In this document: positions 1-7,310 of the stretch, in pieces
How the letters are laid out: every line of letters starts with the position of its first letter
Numbering within the stretch: position 1 is the first letter of the stretch
Origin: Actinosynnema sp040640215
Lineage (GTDB): Bacteria > Actinomycetota > Actinomycetes > Mycobacteriales > Pseudonocardiaceae
NCBI RefSeq assembly: GCF_040640215.1
Contig: NZ_JBFABG010000006.1
Coordinates: forward strand, 124,001-188,000
DNA length: 64,000 bases
Direction: 5' to 3'
Made by a program: the position numbers and the translations under genes
The notes under the pieces: generated by a model
Seen by the model: only the letters and a program-made list of their open reading frames with translations
Databases searched by the model: none
Told to the model about the DNA's origin: nothing

Positions 1-124
1 CCCCCGGGAGACCGAGGAAGATCCGCAGCTCGCCGCACCACTGCCCGGCCCCGCACCGTCACCGGGCGGCGGTGATTCGCCGAAACGGACGTGCGGCTCA
101 GGACCGGACCATACGATCGGGCCG

Positions 125-1123
125 ATGAGGGCTCTTTCACGCGGGGTGCGCGGCGCGGCGGCGGGCGTCGCCCTGGCGGCGCTGGTCGGGTGCGCGACGA
201 CGGCCGGGACACCGGTCGGGTCGCCGGTCGGCGGCACCTCGGTGGTGGAACAACCGAGCCCCACCGGGTTGGTCGGCGCGCTGCGCAAGGTCCGGGCCAC
301 GGCCGACTCGGCCCTCATGATCGAGTACGGCGACGTGAACGCGGTGCGCGAGCTGACGACGTCCGACGCGCAGCGCTTCCGCGGTCTGGAGGGCTACGGC
401 TACTCCGACCTCGCGCCGAGGTCGTCCCTGCTGGGCGACGCGATCGGGTTCGACCCGCGCGACGCCGCCGAGGCGATCCGGGTCGGGAAGCCGCCGAACT
501 GGGCGGGCGTGCTGTGGACGCGGGTGGACGTCACGCTGGTCAACAGCAAGTTCGAGCGCAGCGGGGCCAAGCGCGCCGACGAGGCCGGCGCGACCACGTG
601 GATCACCGCGAACGACGGCGAGGTGGACCTGAGGAGCCCGTTCGCCCAGATGGGGATCGTGGCCGGGTTCAACAAGGTCCGGGTAGCGCCCGACTCGATC
701 TCGTTCGGGACGTCCGGCGGGTCGCTGGCCTGGGTGGTCGAGCCGGGCGGGTCGACGCTGGCGGACGACGGGTCCGTCGCCGCGCTCGCGTCGTGCCTGG
801 GCGAGGTCGTGGTGGCGCTGATCGTCACCGGTCCGTCGCCGGTCGCGGTCGGGGTCCGCGCGGAGGACGACCGGGTCGACGAGGTGGCGTGCGCGCCATC
901 ATCCGCGCCCGCCGACCTGCGCGACCGGGTGCAGGCCAGGCTGGACGACGTGACGCCCGCCCGGGGCCCGGTGTGGTCGACGGTGCTGCGCGACGCGGAG
1001 GCCGAGGTGCCCGCCGACCGGCCGGGCGTGGTGCGGGTCGTGGTGCCCGCCGGTCCCGGCACGACGGCCGGCCGGGTGTTCCAGGCGGCGCAGCGCAACG
1101 AGCTGGCCGCCCTGTTCACCTGA
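125..1123 (+). CDS. Secreted lipoprotein of unknown function
   Basis: 332 residues. The N-terminus carries an Arg-containing n-region, a hydrophobic stretch and the lipobox LVGC at about residues 19-22, so the mature protein should be lipid-anchored outside the membrane from Cys22. The rest is a mixed, soluble-looking sequence with two Cys in the second half and no motif I recognise. The ATG at 125 sits just inside the signal peptide pattern, which decides the start. It is convergent with the damaged GAF gene, whose open frame runs on antisense past the stop codon. Function unknown; export is well supported, the rest is not. Confidence 0.8.
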   Translation: MRALSRGVRGAAAGVALAALVGCATTAGTPVGSPVGGTSVVEQPSPTGLVGALRKVRATADSALMIEYGDVNAVRELTTSDAQRFRGLEGYGYSDLAPRSSLLGDAIGFDPRDAAEAIRVGKPPNWAGVLWTRVDVTLVNSKFERSGAKRADEAGATTWITANDGEVDLRSPFAQMGIVAGFNKVRVAPDSISFGTSGGSLAWVVEPGGSTLADDGSVAALASCLGEVVVALIVTGPSPVAVGVRAEDDRVDEVACAPSSAPADLRDRVQARLDDVTPARGPVWSTVLRDAEAEVPADRPGVVRVVVPAGPGTTAGRVFQAAQRNELAALFT

Positions 1124-1607
1124 CCGGCGCGGGCCTGGGCGAGTTGCAGCACCGCCGGGTCGAGCTCCCCGGGTGCGGTGGTGAACAGGTTCATCGTGCC
1201 GATGACCTGGTCCCGCAGCCGCAGCGGCAGGACGTGCACGCCGTGGAACCCGCTGTCGAGCGCGGCGGCGGTGAACCTCGGCCACCGCTCCCGCGCGCGG
1301 GCGAGGTCGGGGCAGGTCACCCGCTCGCCGGTGCGGTAGGAGTCCGGGCAGGGCCCCTCCGAGTTCTGCGACTGGAACAGCTCCAGCAGCCGGGCGCGCT
1401 CGGTGGAGGCGGCCACGGTGGTCAGCGTGTCGTGGTGGTCAGCGTGTCGTGGTGGTCGGCCAGGAGCAGGCCGCACGCGTCGACCTCCGTCAGCTCGGCG
1501 CAGCGGCGCGCCGGCAGGTCGAGGAAGTCGATCACGTCGAACCGGTCCACCAGGGTGTCGGCGAGCAGGATGAAGGTGTCCCGGATGCGCTGGTCTCGGG
1601 TTTTCAC
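1124..1607 (-). pseudogene. GAF-domain protein, frameshifted and 3' truncated (former GAF-ANTAR)
   Basis: Starts with GTG at 1607, overlapping the stop of the upstream GAF-ANTAR gene as GTGA, which implies translational coupling. The first frame encodes a typical GAF start (RDTFILLADTLVDRFDVID..., then ACGLLLADHHDTLTT) and then hits a stop near 1422. The GAF sequence continues in another frame (ERARLLELFQSQNSEGPC..., VIGTMNLF, ELDPAVLQLAQA). Between the two lies a perfect 17-bp tandem duplication (1418-1451); removing one copy joins the frames. After LAQA the similarity stops beside the lipoprotein's stop codon and no ANTAR domain follows, so the 3' end also looks lost. Known family: GAF-ANTAR proteins bind RNA through ANTAR. 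This copy is probably inactive. Confidence 0.8.
1418..1451. repeat. 17-bp perfect tandem duplication causing a frameshift
   Basis: Two adjacent identical copies of GTGGTCAGCGTGTCGTG at 1418-1434 and 1435-1451, followed by a partial third start (GTGGTC). The unit is not a multiple of three and breaks the GAF reading frame exactly here. Confidence 0.95.
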
Positions 1608-2443
1608 CGGTCGTTGCCCTCCTCGGTGCCCTTCGCGCCGTCGCCGTCGCCGCCCTCGGCAAGGGGAAGACCGTGGTCGTGGTGGGTGAGGCGGAGCCGC
1701 CGGGCGATCACGTCGTCGGCGGTGTCGGAGATCGGTCGCCCGTCGGCCACGGCGTGGGCGCGCAACCGGGCCAGGGCGTGGACGAGGTCCACCCCGAGCT
1801 GGATCGCGACCATGCCGGCGGCCTGGTGCACGCGGGCGCGGTGGATGGTGAAGCTGCCGTCGAGCAAGTCGTCCAGGACCGGGCCGACGCCGCCGCGCTC
1901 GTCCAGCACCAGCGCCGGCACGGCGTCCGCGCAGGCGAGCGCCCGGCCCAGGGCGGCGGTGCCGGGCACCCCCGGCTCGTCCCGGTGGCAGACCAGCGCG
2001 CCCAGCCGGGCCTCGCCCGCCCGCACCGGGAGGGCGACCACCGACCGCACGCCGAGCTCCGCCGCCCGCACCGCGAACAGCGGCCACCGCGCGGCGGACT
2101 CGGCGGTGCGCAGGTCGTCGACGAGCACCGGCGAGCCCCACGCCACCGAGTCGACGCCGGGCCCCTCGCCGAAGGTGGTCTGCAACTCCTCGACCTCGTG
2201 GCTGCGCTCGTCGGTGGCGTGGACGGGTTCGTGCAGGTTGCCGTTCCGGGATAGCGAGAGGCACCCGCCGGTGGCGGCCAGCACCTCCACGCAGACGAGC
2301 ACGGCGTGCCGCACGGACACCGGTTCGCCGTCCCGCTCGGCCAGCTCCCGCAGCCGGGCCCACACGCCGGCGGCCGGCGCGTCACCCCGGCGACGGCTCG
2401 CGCCGACACCGTCGGGAGGGCGGTCGTGGTTCACCCCGGTCAT
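1604..2443 (-). CDS. GAF and ANTAR domain protein (putative RNA-binding antiterminator)
   Basis: 279 residues. An N-terminal GAF sensor domain spans roughly residues 25-170 (HAVLVCVEVLAATGGCLSLS, GEGPGVDSVAWGSPVLVDDL, RSVVALPVR). A C-terminal ANTAR domain spans about 190-250 (IHRARVHQAAGMVAIQLGVD...ALARLRAHA...ISDTADDVIARRL). Family knowledge: ANTAR domains bind paired RNA hexaloops and prevent termination; GAF domains sense small molecules or redox. I chose ATG 2443, preceded by GAGAGG; a GTG at 2455 is also possible. The stop overlaps the GTG of the next, damaged GAF gene. The tail after ANTAR is acidic and Gly-rich. Confidence 0.88.
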   Translation of the reverse strand: MTGVNHDRPPDGVGASRRRGDAPAAGVWARLRELAERDGEPVSVRHAVLVCVEVLAATGGCLSLSRNGNLHEPVHATDERSHEVEELQTTFGEGPGVDSVAWGSPVLVDDLRTAESAARWPLFAVRAAELGVRSVVALPVRAGEARLGALVCHRDEPGVPGTAALGRALACADAVPALVLDERGGVGPVLDDLLDGSFTIHRARVHQAAGMVAIQLGVDLVHALARLRAHAVADGRPISDTADDVIARRLRLTHHDHGLPLAEGGDGDGAKGTEEGNDR

Positions 2444-3002
2444 GCCGCCTCTCACCGCTGCCCGGTCCGGTGGCCCGAACAGGTGAGCCGGTCGGCGGGC
2501 AGTTCAGCCGCCGAAGTCGACTGGGACCAACGTAACGGCCGCGTCGACTCCGCCGTTGCGTGCGCGCCGCACCGCACGATCACGAAGCTGCCACGATCCA
2601 CGGCCGGAACACGCGGTTGCGGCGCACCAGGTGCCTGCGGCACCGACCAATCTTGGTCCACAGTGGACAGAGCGGAGCAGGCCGCCCGGCCGTTCCGCGA
2701 CCGGCGAACCCGATCACCGCCGGGCTGCCGACAGGAACGCCACCGCCGCGTCCCTCGAACACCCGCCGCCGTGAGGGTCGTCCACGGCGCACATGGCCGT
2801 ATTTTCGGCAATCTGCCGGGTGCTCCACACAGGTGTAGCGTGAAGTTGAGCCCTTCGCAGGCAGTCGCCCGCCCTTCAGCGGCCGGGAGCTACTCGTCGA
2901 GGTGTCGCGGATTCCGGACCCCGTCCGCGTTGCGACCCCCGTTCCCCATGACCGGCGCACTCGCGCACCGGCCGTGCCACGCCGTCAGAGAAGGACGTGC
3001 CG
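2444..3002. other. Intergenic region with no convincing gene
   Basis: About 560 bases between divergent GAF-ANTAR and desaturase genes. Frames here lack family similarity or sensible codon use. It holds a perfect 13-bp palindrome GTCCACAGTGGAC at 2656-2668, found again with inverted centre at 7238-7250. Promoters of both flanking genes should lie here. Confidence 0.6.
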
Positions 3003-3926
3003 ATGACCACCGTCATATCCGGCGCACCGAAACCGGTGCTCGCCGAACCCCGGACCCGGGGCGAACTCGTGACCATCCGGGCGTTCCTGCTGATCCCGTT
3101 CGCGGCGCTGGTCGCCGCCGTCCCGCTGACCTGGGGCTGGGGCCTGAGCTGGGTCGACCTCGCGCTGGCGGCGGTGTTCTTCACGGTGTCCACGCTGGGG
3201 GTCACGGTCGGCTACCACCGCTACTTCACGCACAGCGCGTTCAAGGCCAAGCGCCCGTTGCGGATCGCGCTCGCGATCGCCGGCGGCCTGGCCGCGCAGG
3301 GCCCGGTGATCGGGTGGGTGGCCGACCACCGGCGGCACCACGCGTTCTCCGACCGCGAGGGCGACCCGCACTCGCCGTGGCTGTTCGGCACCGGCCCGGT
3401 CGCGCTCGCGCGGGGTTTCTGGCACGCGCACATGGGGTGGCTGTTCGGCCGCGACACCACGAACGTCGCGCGGTTCGCGCCCGACCTCGAAGCCGACGAC
3501 GACATCCGCGCCGTGGACCGGCTCTTCCCGCTGTGGGTGGCGCTGAGCGCGGGCCTGCCGGCGCTGCTCGGCGGCCTGATCACCTGGTCGTGGTGGGGTG
3601 CGCTGACCGCGTTCCTGTGGGCCGGTCTGGCCCGGATCTCGTTCCAGCACCACGTGACCTGGTCGGTGAACTCGGTCTGCCACATGATCGGCGACCGCCC
3701 GTTCGCCTCCCGCGACCGGTCGGCCAACTTCTGGCCGCTGGCCGTCCTGTCGATGGGCGAGTCGTGGCACAACTCCCACCACGCCGACCCGACGTGCGCC
3801 CGGCACGGCGTGGGTCGCGGGCAGATCGACATCTCCGCCCGGGTGATCCGGGTGTTCGAGCAGCTCGGCTGGGCCTGGCAGGTGCGCTGGCCGCGCCCCC
3901 GGCGACTGGCCGCGCTGCGCAGGTGA
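3003..3926 (+). CDS. Membrane fatty acyl-CoA desaturase (delta-9 type)
   Basis: 307 residues. It carries the three histidine boxes of the acyl-CoA desaturase family: HRYFTH (72-77), HRRHH (109-113) and HNSHH (256-260), which bind the di-iron centre. Hydrophobic segments around residues 25-65 and 180-215 place it in the cytoplasmic membrane. Expected role: oxygen-dependent introduction of a cis double bond into saturated acyl chains, adjusting membrane fluidity. ATG 3003 is preceded by AGAGAAGGA at the right distance; a GTG at 2997 is in frame but too close to that site. Length is normal. It stands alone, so electron donors are encoded elsewhere. Confidence 0.93.
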   Translation: MTTVISGAPKPVLAEPRTRGELVTIRAFLLIPFAALVAAVPLTWGWGLSWVDLALAAVFFTVSTLGVTVGYHRYFTHSAFKAKRPLRIALAIAGGLAAQGPVIGWVADHRRHHAFSDREGDPHSPWLFGTGPVALARGFWHAHMGWLFGRDTTNVARFAPDLEADDDIRAVDRLFPLWVALSAGLPALLGGLITWSWWGALTAFLWAGLARISFQHHVTWSVNSVCHMIGDRPFASRDRSANFWPLAVLSMGESWHNSHHADPTCARHGVGRGQIDISARVIRVFEQLGWAWQVRWPRPRRLAALRR

Positions 3927-3977
3927 GCACCGGCGGCCGGATTACCGGGACCGGCCGGACCACGCCGGCCGGTCGGG

Positions 3978-4151
3978 CTACTCCGACGTGCGAGCGCCCC
4001 GCCGGGACGAGTCGTCCCCGGCCGGGGCGTGGTCCGGTTCCTGGAAGACCGGGTCCGGCAGCCGCTCCCCGCCGGCGGGCGGCTCGGCCTGCGTCGCGGG
4101 CCGGTGCACGTCCGGGTGACTGAAGACGGCGTCGGTGGAGCGTTCGGTCAT
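3978..4151 (-). CDS. 57-residue acidic, Pro-rich microprotein
   Basis: Begins MTERSTDAVFSHPDVHRP and ends in GARTSE. Rich in Pro, Asp and Glu, without Cys or a membrane segment, so probably disordered. Its ATG overlaps the stop of the preceding 50-residue gene as ATGA, which argues that it is really translated. I do not recognise a family. It is the last of three minus-strand microprotein genes; a short precursor peptide or accessory protein is possible but unsupported. Confidence 0.6.
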   Translation of the reverse strand: MTERSTDAVFSHPDVHRPATQAEPPAGGERLPDPVFQEPDHAPAGDDSSRRGARTSE

Positions 4152-4300
4152 CGGACGCTCTCCGGTGAGTGGTCCAGTTCGTGCACGACGCGCACCGCGA
4201 CCGCGAAGGCCGCCTTGTCGTCCAGGTCGGACATCTCGCGCACGGTGGCGCGCACGAGCTCGACTCGCGCTTCGTACCGGGAAACGTACTGGCTTGACAT
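4148..4300 (-). CDS. 50-residue helical microprotein
   Basis: Sequence begins MSSQYVSRYEARVELV and is predicted helical (REMSDLDDKAAFAVAVRVVHEL). No Cys, no signal peptide. The ATG at 4300 follows a GGGGAGAAAG stretch; an upstream in-frame ATG at 4336 gives a less natural N-terminus. Its TGA overlaps the ATG of the next gene by four bases. Function unknown. The 135-bp gap to the upstream Cys-rich gene holds a near-palindrome at 4406-4421. Confidence 0.65.
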   Translation of the reverse strand: MSSQYVSRYEARVELVRATVREMSDLDDKAAFAVAVRVVHELDHSPESVR

Positions 4301-4405
4301 GATTTCCGACTTTCTCCCCGTCTCGCGGGCGCGCACCCGACCACTGCCGGGGTCGCCGCGCGAACGGGGAAGGTGCGGGCGGACTTCAGGTGAGTCTCCC
4401 GATGA

Positions 4406-4421
4406 GGTGTGACGTTACACC
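4406..4421. promoter_or_regulatory. Near-palindromic operator candidate in the microprotein cluster
   Basis: GGTGTGACGTTACACC, a 16-bp inverted repeat with one asymmetric pair of positions, between the Cys-rich gene and the 50-residue gene. Its location suggests control of the two downstream microproteins; the binding protein is unknown. Confidence 0.4.
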
Positions 4422-4435
4422 CCGGGACCCCGCCG

Positions 4436-4600
4436 TCACCGGCAGATGCAGGCCCGGTCCAGCGCGGAGGAGACGGTCGCCGCGCAGAAGCGCTCGCCGA
4501 GCGCGTCGTGGGAGCTCAGGGGGTGGGGGCAGGCGGTGCAGCGGTCCTCGCCACCGGCCTCGGTGTCGATTTTGACGTCGTTCGGGATGATCGCGGTCAT
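4436..4600 (-). CDS. RGCVC-family Cys-rich small protein
   Basis: 54 residues starting MTAIIPNDVKID. Features are CTAC-PH in the middle (Cys21, Cys24), GERFCAAT, and a C-terminal RACICR. This matches the small actinobacterial family named after its RGCVC end, with RACIC here. Five Cys suggest metal binding or disulfides; the family's role is unknown. The ORF is too short for most callers, but its ATG at 4600 and stop at 4436 are clear. It is first of three minus-strand microprotein genes. Confidence 0.75.
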   Translation of the reverse strand: MTAIIPNDVKIDTEAGGEDRCTACPHPLSSHDALGERFCAATVSSALDRACICR

Positions 4601-4915
4601 GCGGTGCTCCGATGAGCGGTGTGGAAGGCGGGAGGCCGGAGGTCCCGGCGGATCCCACGGGGTTGTCGGCGGTGCACGCCCGGGTGCTGACCCTCTGTGC
4701 TGACCCTCTGCGGCGGCCCGGTGCGACGGCGTCGAAATGCGGCGCGCGACATGCTCCCGTCGCCTCCACCTTACTCCGGTACCTCCCCCGACGCGGGTCA
4801 GGGCGTAAGCTGCGGGTACCGAGGGTATGTCGTGCGTCGGCGATCGAGCCGGTGCCGCCTTGGGCGCACCACGATGTCCGGTCGGCTGGCCCGACCGGAG
4901 GCGGGAAGCGACTGG
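4601..4915. other. Intergenic region with 13-bp tandem repeat
   Basis: Divergent promoter region between the RGCVC gene and the DUF5994 gene. It contains a perfect 13-bp tandem duplication, GTGCTGACCCTCT, at 4684-4696 and 4697-4709. No additional gene is seen. Confidence 0.6.
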
Positions 4916-5476
4916 ATGACCCCGGACCCCCTCGACACGACGGACGCAGCCCGGTCACACGAGCCGCGCCTGGCCGTGAAGCTCGAATCCGATCGCGGCG
5001 GAAAGGTCGACGGTGCCTGGTGGCCGTGGTCCACCGACCCGGCGGCCGAGTTCCCCCCGCTGATCGCCGCGATGGGCGTGGCCGACCCCGTGCTGCGGGT
5101 CGCCTACCACCTGCGCACCTGGCAGCGGGCCGCCCGCCGGATCACGGTCGGCGACTTCGCGGTGCGCCTGGAGGGCTTCCCCTCCACCCACCCCGACACG
5201 GTGAACCTGATCCGGGCCGACCACTCCCGGATCCGGCTGCTGGTGATCCCGCCGAGGACGTCGGTCGAGGTCGCCCACGCCGTGCTGCGCGCCGCGTCGA
5301 CCTCGAACCGGACCACGACCGTCGAGCAGATCATGGCCGACAACGCCGTGGCCTCCGGCCGGAACAAGGCGTACCCGATCGCCATGCGCGTCCGCCCGCA
5401 GCGGCACGACGAGGAGAACCGGTGGGAAACCGTGAATGGCGTCGTAGGCCGTGCGTCCGTGTCCGGCGTGGCCTGA
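4916..5476 (+). CDS. DUF5994 family protein
   Basis: 186 residues. It shows the DUF5994 pattern: RLAVKLESDRGGKVDGAWWP near the N-terminus, then VLRVAYHLRTWQRAARRITV, VRLEGF, and LLVIPPRTSVEVAHAVLRAA. Family members are soluble cytoplasmic actinobacterial proteins of unknown function, usually around 150 residues. ATG 4916 is chosen because a GGCGGGAAG stretch precedes it and the family begins shortly after; longer in-frame starts add Arg-rich sequence unlike the family. The last 25 residues are not conserved. It stands alone on the plus strand. Confidence 0.82.
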   Translation: MTPDPLDTTDAARSHEPRLAVKLESDRGGKVDGAWWPWSTDPAAEFPPLIAAMGVADPVLRVAYHLRTWQRAARRITVGDFAVRLEGFPSTHPDTVNLIRADHSRIRLLVIPPRTSVEVAHAVLRAASTSNRTTTVEQIMADNAVASGRNKAYPIAMRVRPQRHDEENRWETVNGVVGRASVSGVA

Positions 5477-5829
5477 CCCCGCCCGCTGCGGTCGTCTCCC
5501 CCTGAGTCGCTGAGCCGAAGTCCCGGGCGGTCGCGGTTCGGTGTCCCCGAGGTGCCCGAACCCGACTGTCGGTCCCCACCGCCCACGATGCGGGCGTCGG
5601 CGGGAAACCGCTGCGCGCGTTCGGCCGTACCGGGTACGAGTGGTTCACGGAGCAGGTCGAGGTCTGACGCGGACCCCACGGCGATCGGATGCCTTCGTGT
5701 GCCGTGGCCTGGCCGGAACCGCTCTGCCCGGCTCCCGCCACCGGTCCCCGATGCGCCGCAATCCCGTGCCACCGAAGGACTTGGCGCGCTGCTACCTTCC
5801 GAAGGCCGCCGAAAACGGCTGGAGGTGCC
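5477..5829. other. Intergenic region, nothing recognised
   Basis: About 350 bases before the MDMPI gene. Open frames here have no family resemblance. Presumably holds the promoter of the downstream gene. Confidence 0.5.
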
Positions 5830-6696
5830 ATGACCGACGTGTCCGGGCAGGAAGCGGTCGTGCGGGAAGTGCTGCCCGAAGTCGCCGCGAGGTTCGCCGA
5901 CCTCATCACCCGGGCCCCCGCACCGGGTGCGCCGGCCACCGCCGACTGGACCGTGGCCGACACCGCCGCGCACGTGACGGCCATCGCCGTCCGCTACGCG
6001 GAGATGCTCGCCCCCGACGGTGGCGAGGTGCGCCGCGCGGTGGCCGACCAGGTGGCCGAGGTGACGGTGGACACCGTGGCCGAGATGAACAACAGGACGC
6101 TGGGGCAGTTCACCGAACGCGATCCCGCCGTCCTGGCCGCCACCCTGCGGTCGGCCGCCGGCACCGTCGTCGACCTGGCCGCGAACGCCGACCTGCGGCA
6201 GCCCGTGCCGTGGCTGGGCAACTCGCGGGTGCCCCTCGGGGGTGTCCTCGCCCACCTGGTCAACGAGATGCTCGTGCACGGCTGGGACATCGCCCGCGCG
6301 ACCCGGACCCCGTGGCCGATCGCACCGCGCGAGGCCGCGCCGTTCTTCGACCTGTTCGTCGTCGGCATGATCCGCAACGACGTCGGCCGCCTGCTCGACG
6401 GTCCCCCGCCCGACGACCGGCGCATCGCCGTCGCCTTCCGGTCCCGCCACACCGCACCCGTGACGCTCGTGCTGCACCACGGGCGCGTCCGCGTCCAGGA
6501 AGCCGACGACCCCGCCGACGCCCGGGTCTCGTTCGACCCGTCCACCCTGAACCTCGTGCTGTTCGGCCGCGTGAGCCGGGCCCGCGCCGTGCTGACCGGC
6601 AGACTCCGCGTCACCGGCCGCCGCCCGTGGCTGCTGCCGGCGTTCTTGCGCACCGTCCGCCTCCCCACGAACGCGGCCCCGCTGCCGTCCGGGTGA
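5830..6696 (+). CDS. Maleylpyruvate isomerase-family mycothiol-dependent enzyme
   Basis: 288 residues. The N-terminal half is the DinB-like MDMPI_N bundle, with metal-ligand His in the conserved places (DWTVADTAAHV near residue 40 and LAHLVNEMLVHGWDIARAT near residue 145). The C-terminal half (about 185-270) resembles an SCP2-like domain. Family knowledge: these enzymes use mycothiol as cofactor, and the true substrate of most paralogues is unknown. ATG 5830 is set by GGAGGTG directly upstream. The gene is monocistronic and followed by a strong hairpin beyond the tRNA. Confidence 0.88.
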   Translation: MTDVSGQEAVVREVLPEVAARFADLITRAPAPGAPATADWTVADTAAHVTAIAVRYAEMLAPDGGEVRRAVADQVAEVTVDTVAEMNNRTLGQFTERDPAVLAATLRSAAGTVVDLAANADLRQPVPWLGNSRVPLGGVLAHLVNEMLVHGWDIARATRTPWPIAPREAAPFFDLFVVGMIRNDVGRLLDGPPPDDRRIAVAFRSRHTAPVTLVLHHGRVRVQEADDPADARVSFDPSTLNLVLFGRVSRARAVLTGRLRVTGRRPWLLPAFLRTVRLPTNAAPLPSG

Positions 6697-6713
6697 CCGC
6701 CACGCGGTGGACG

Positions 6714-6790
6714 TGGTGCCCCTGCCAGAACTCGAACCTGGGACCTCGACGTTCGTAGCGTCGCGCTCTGTCCACCTGAGCTACGGGGGC
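6714..6790 (-). tRNA. tRNA-Arg (anticodon ACG)
   Basis: A full cloverleaf reads on the minus strand: acceptor GCCCCCG, D-arm GCTC...GAGC, anticodon stem CGACG with loop CTACGAA (anticodon ACG), T-arm CCAGG-TTCGAGT-TCTGG, discriminator A and an encoded CCA (6716-6714). The A34 would be edited to inosine to read CGU, CGC and CGA. The acceptor has one mismatch (C6 with A67). It is convergent with the MDMPI gene, 17 bp from its stop. Confidence 0.95.
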
Positions 6791-6792
6791 GT

Positions 6793-6823
6793 GGCGGTCC
6801 GGCCACGGTGTGGCCGGACCGCC
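6793..6823 (+). terminator. Strong hairpin beside tRNA-Arg
   Basis: Perfect 14-bp stem (GGCGGTCCGGCCAC and its complement) with a GGT loop. It probably ends plus-strand transcription from the MDMPI gene after crossing the antisense of the tRNA. No T-run, as usual in actinomycetes. Confidence 0.65.
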
Positions 6824-7310
6824 GGCATCGCCCTGGTCGCACGGATCGGCGGCGGGGGCGGGGGAAAGTGGTCTGGGCGCGTCCCGAGAACCCGTGCCGG
6901 GGGTGACCGGCCGGAAACCTCGGCACGCGAGGAAAAGCAGGAGCCGCCCGGCTCGGTTCCCCGATGGGCGGCTCCCGGTGCCTGACGGGTCTTACGTCAC
7001 GGCGAGGAGCCCGCGCGCACCGGAATTCCCGGGCGCTGCCAAGGGAGAAGCCGCCGGCGCACAGCGGGTACCGCAGCGCGGCGACGCCACTCCCACCTGC
7101 CCGTCACGACTTCCTCCTCTGCTCGTTCAACGCACCCATGGTCACCGACCACGAGTTCCACCGTCAACCGGATTTCAGGCACCGCGACAGCACAACCCCG
7201 GCGAGTGGCAGACCACCCGGAGCGACTTCGCTCCCAAGTCCACTGTGGACATACAGTGGTGGACAACCCCTTCCACGTCGAGACATCCTCCGACTCCCCC
7301 GTCACCAAGG
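6824..7310. other. Intergenic region with hairpin and palindrome
   Basis: No gene supported. A 10-bp inverted repeat (GGAGCCGCCC at 6940-6949, complement at 6966-6975) may be a terminator. A perfect palindrome GTCCACTGTGGAC lies at 7238-7250, just downstream of the minus-strand beta-helix gene. Confidence 0.5.

Noticed and set aside
91..1689. 532-codon frame overlapping the lipoprotein
   Set aside because: Arg/Gly-rich shadow of the lipoprotein and the GAF gene; no start site or similarity.
2306..4123. 605-codon plus-strand frame across the desaturase
   Set aside because: Shadow of the desaturase in another frame; the real gene has three His boxes in its own frame.
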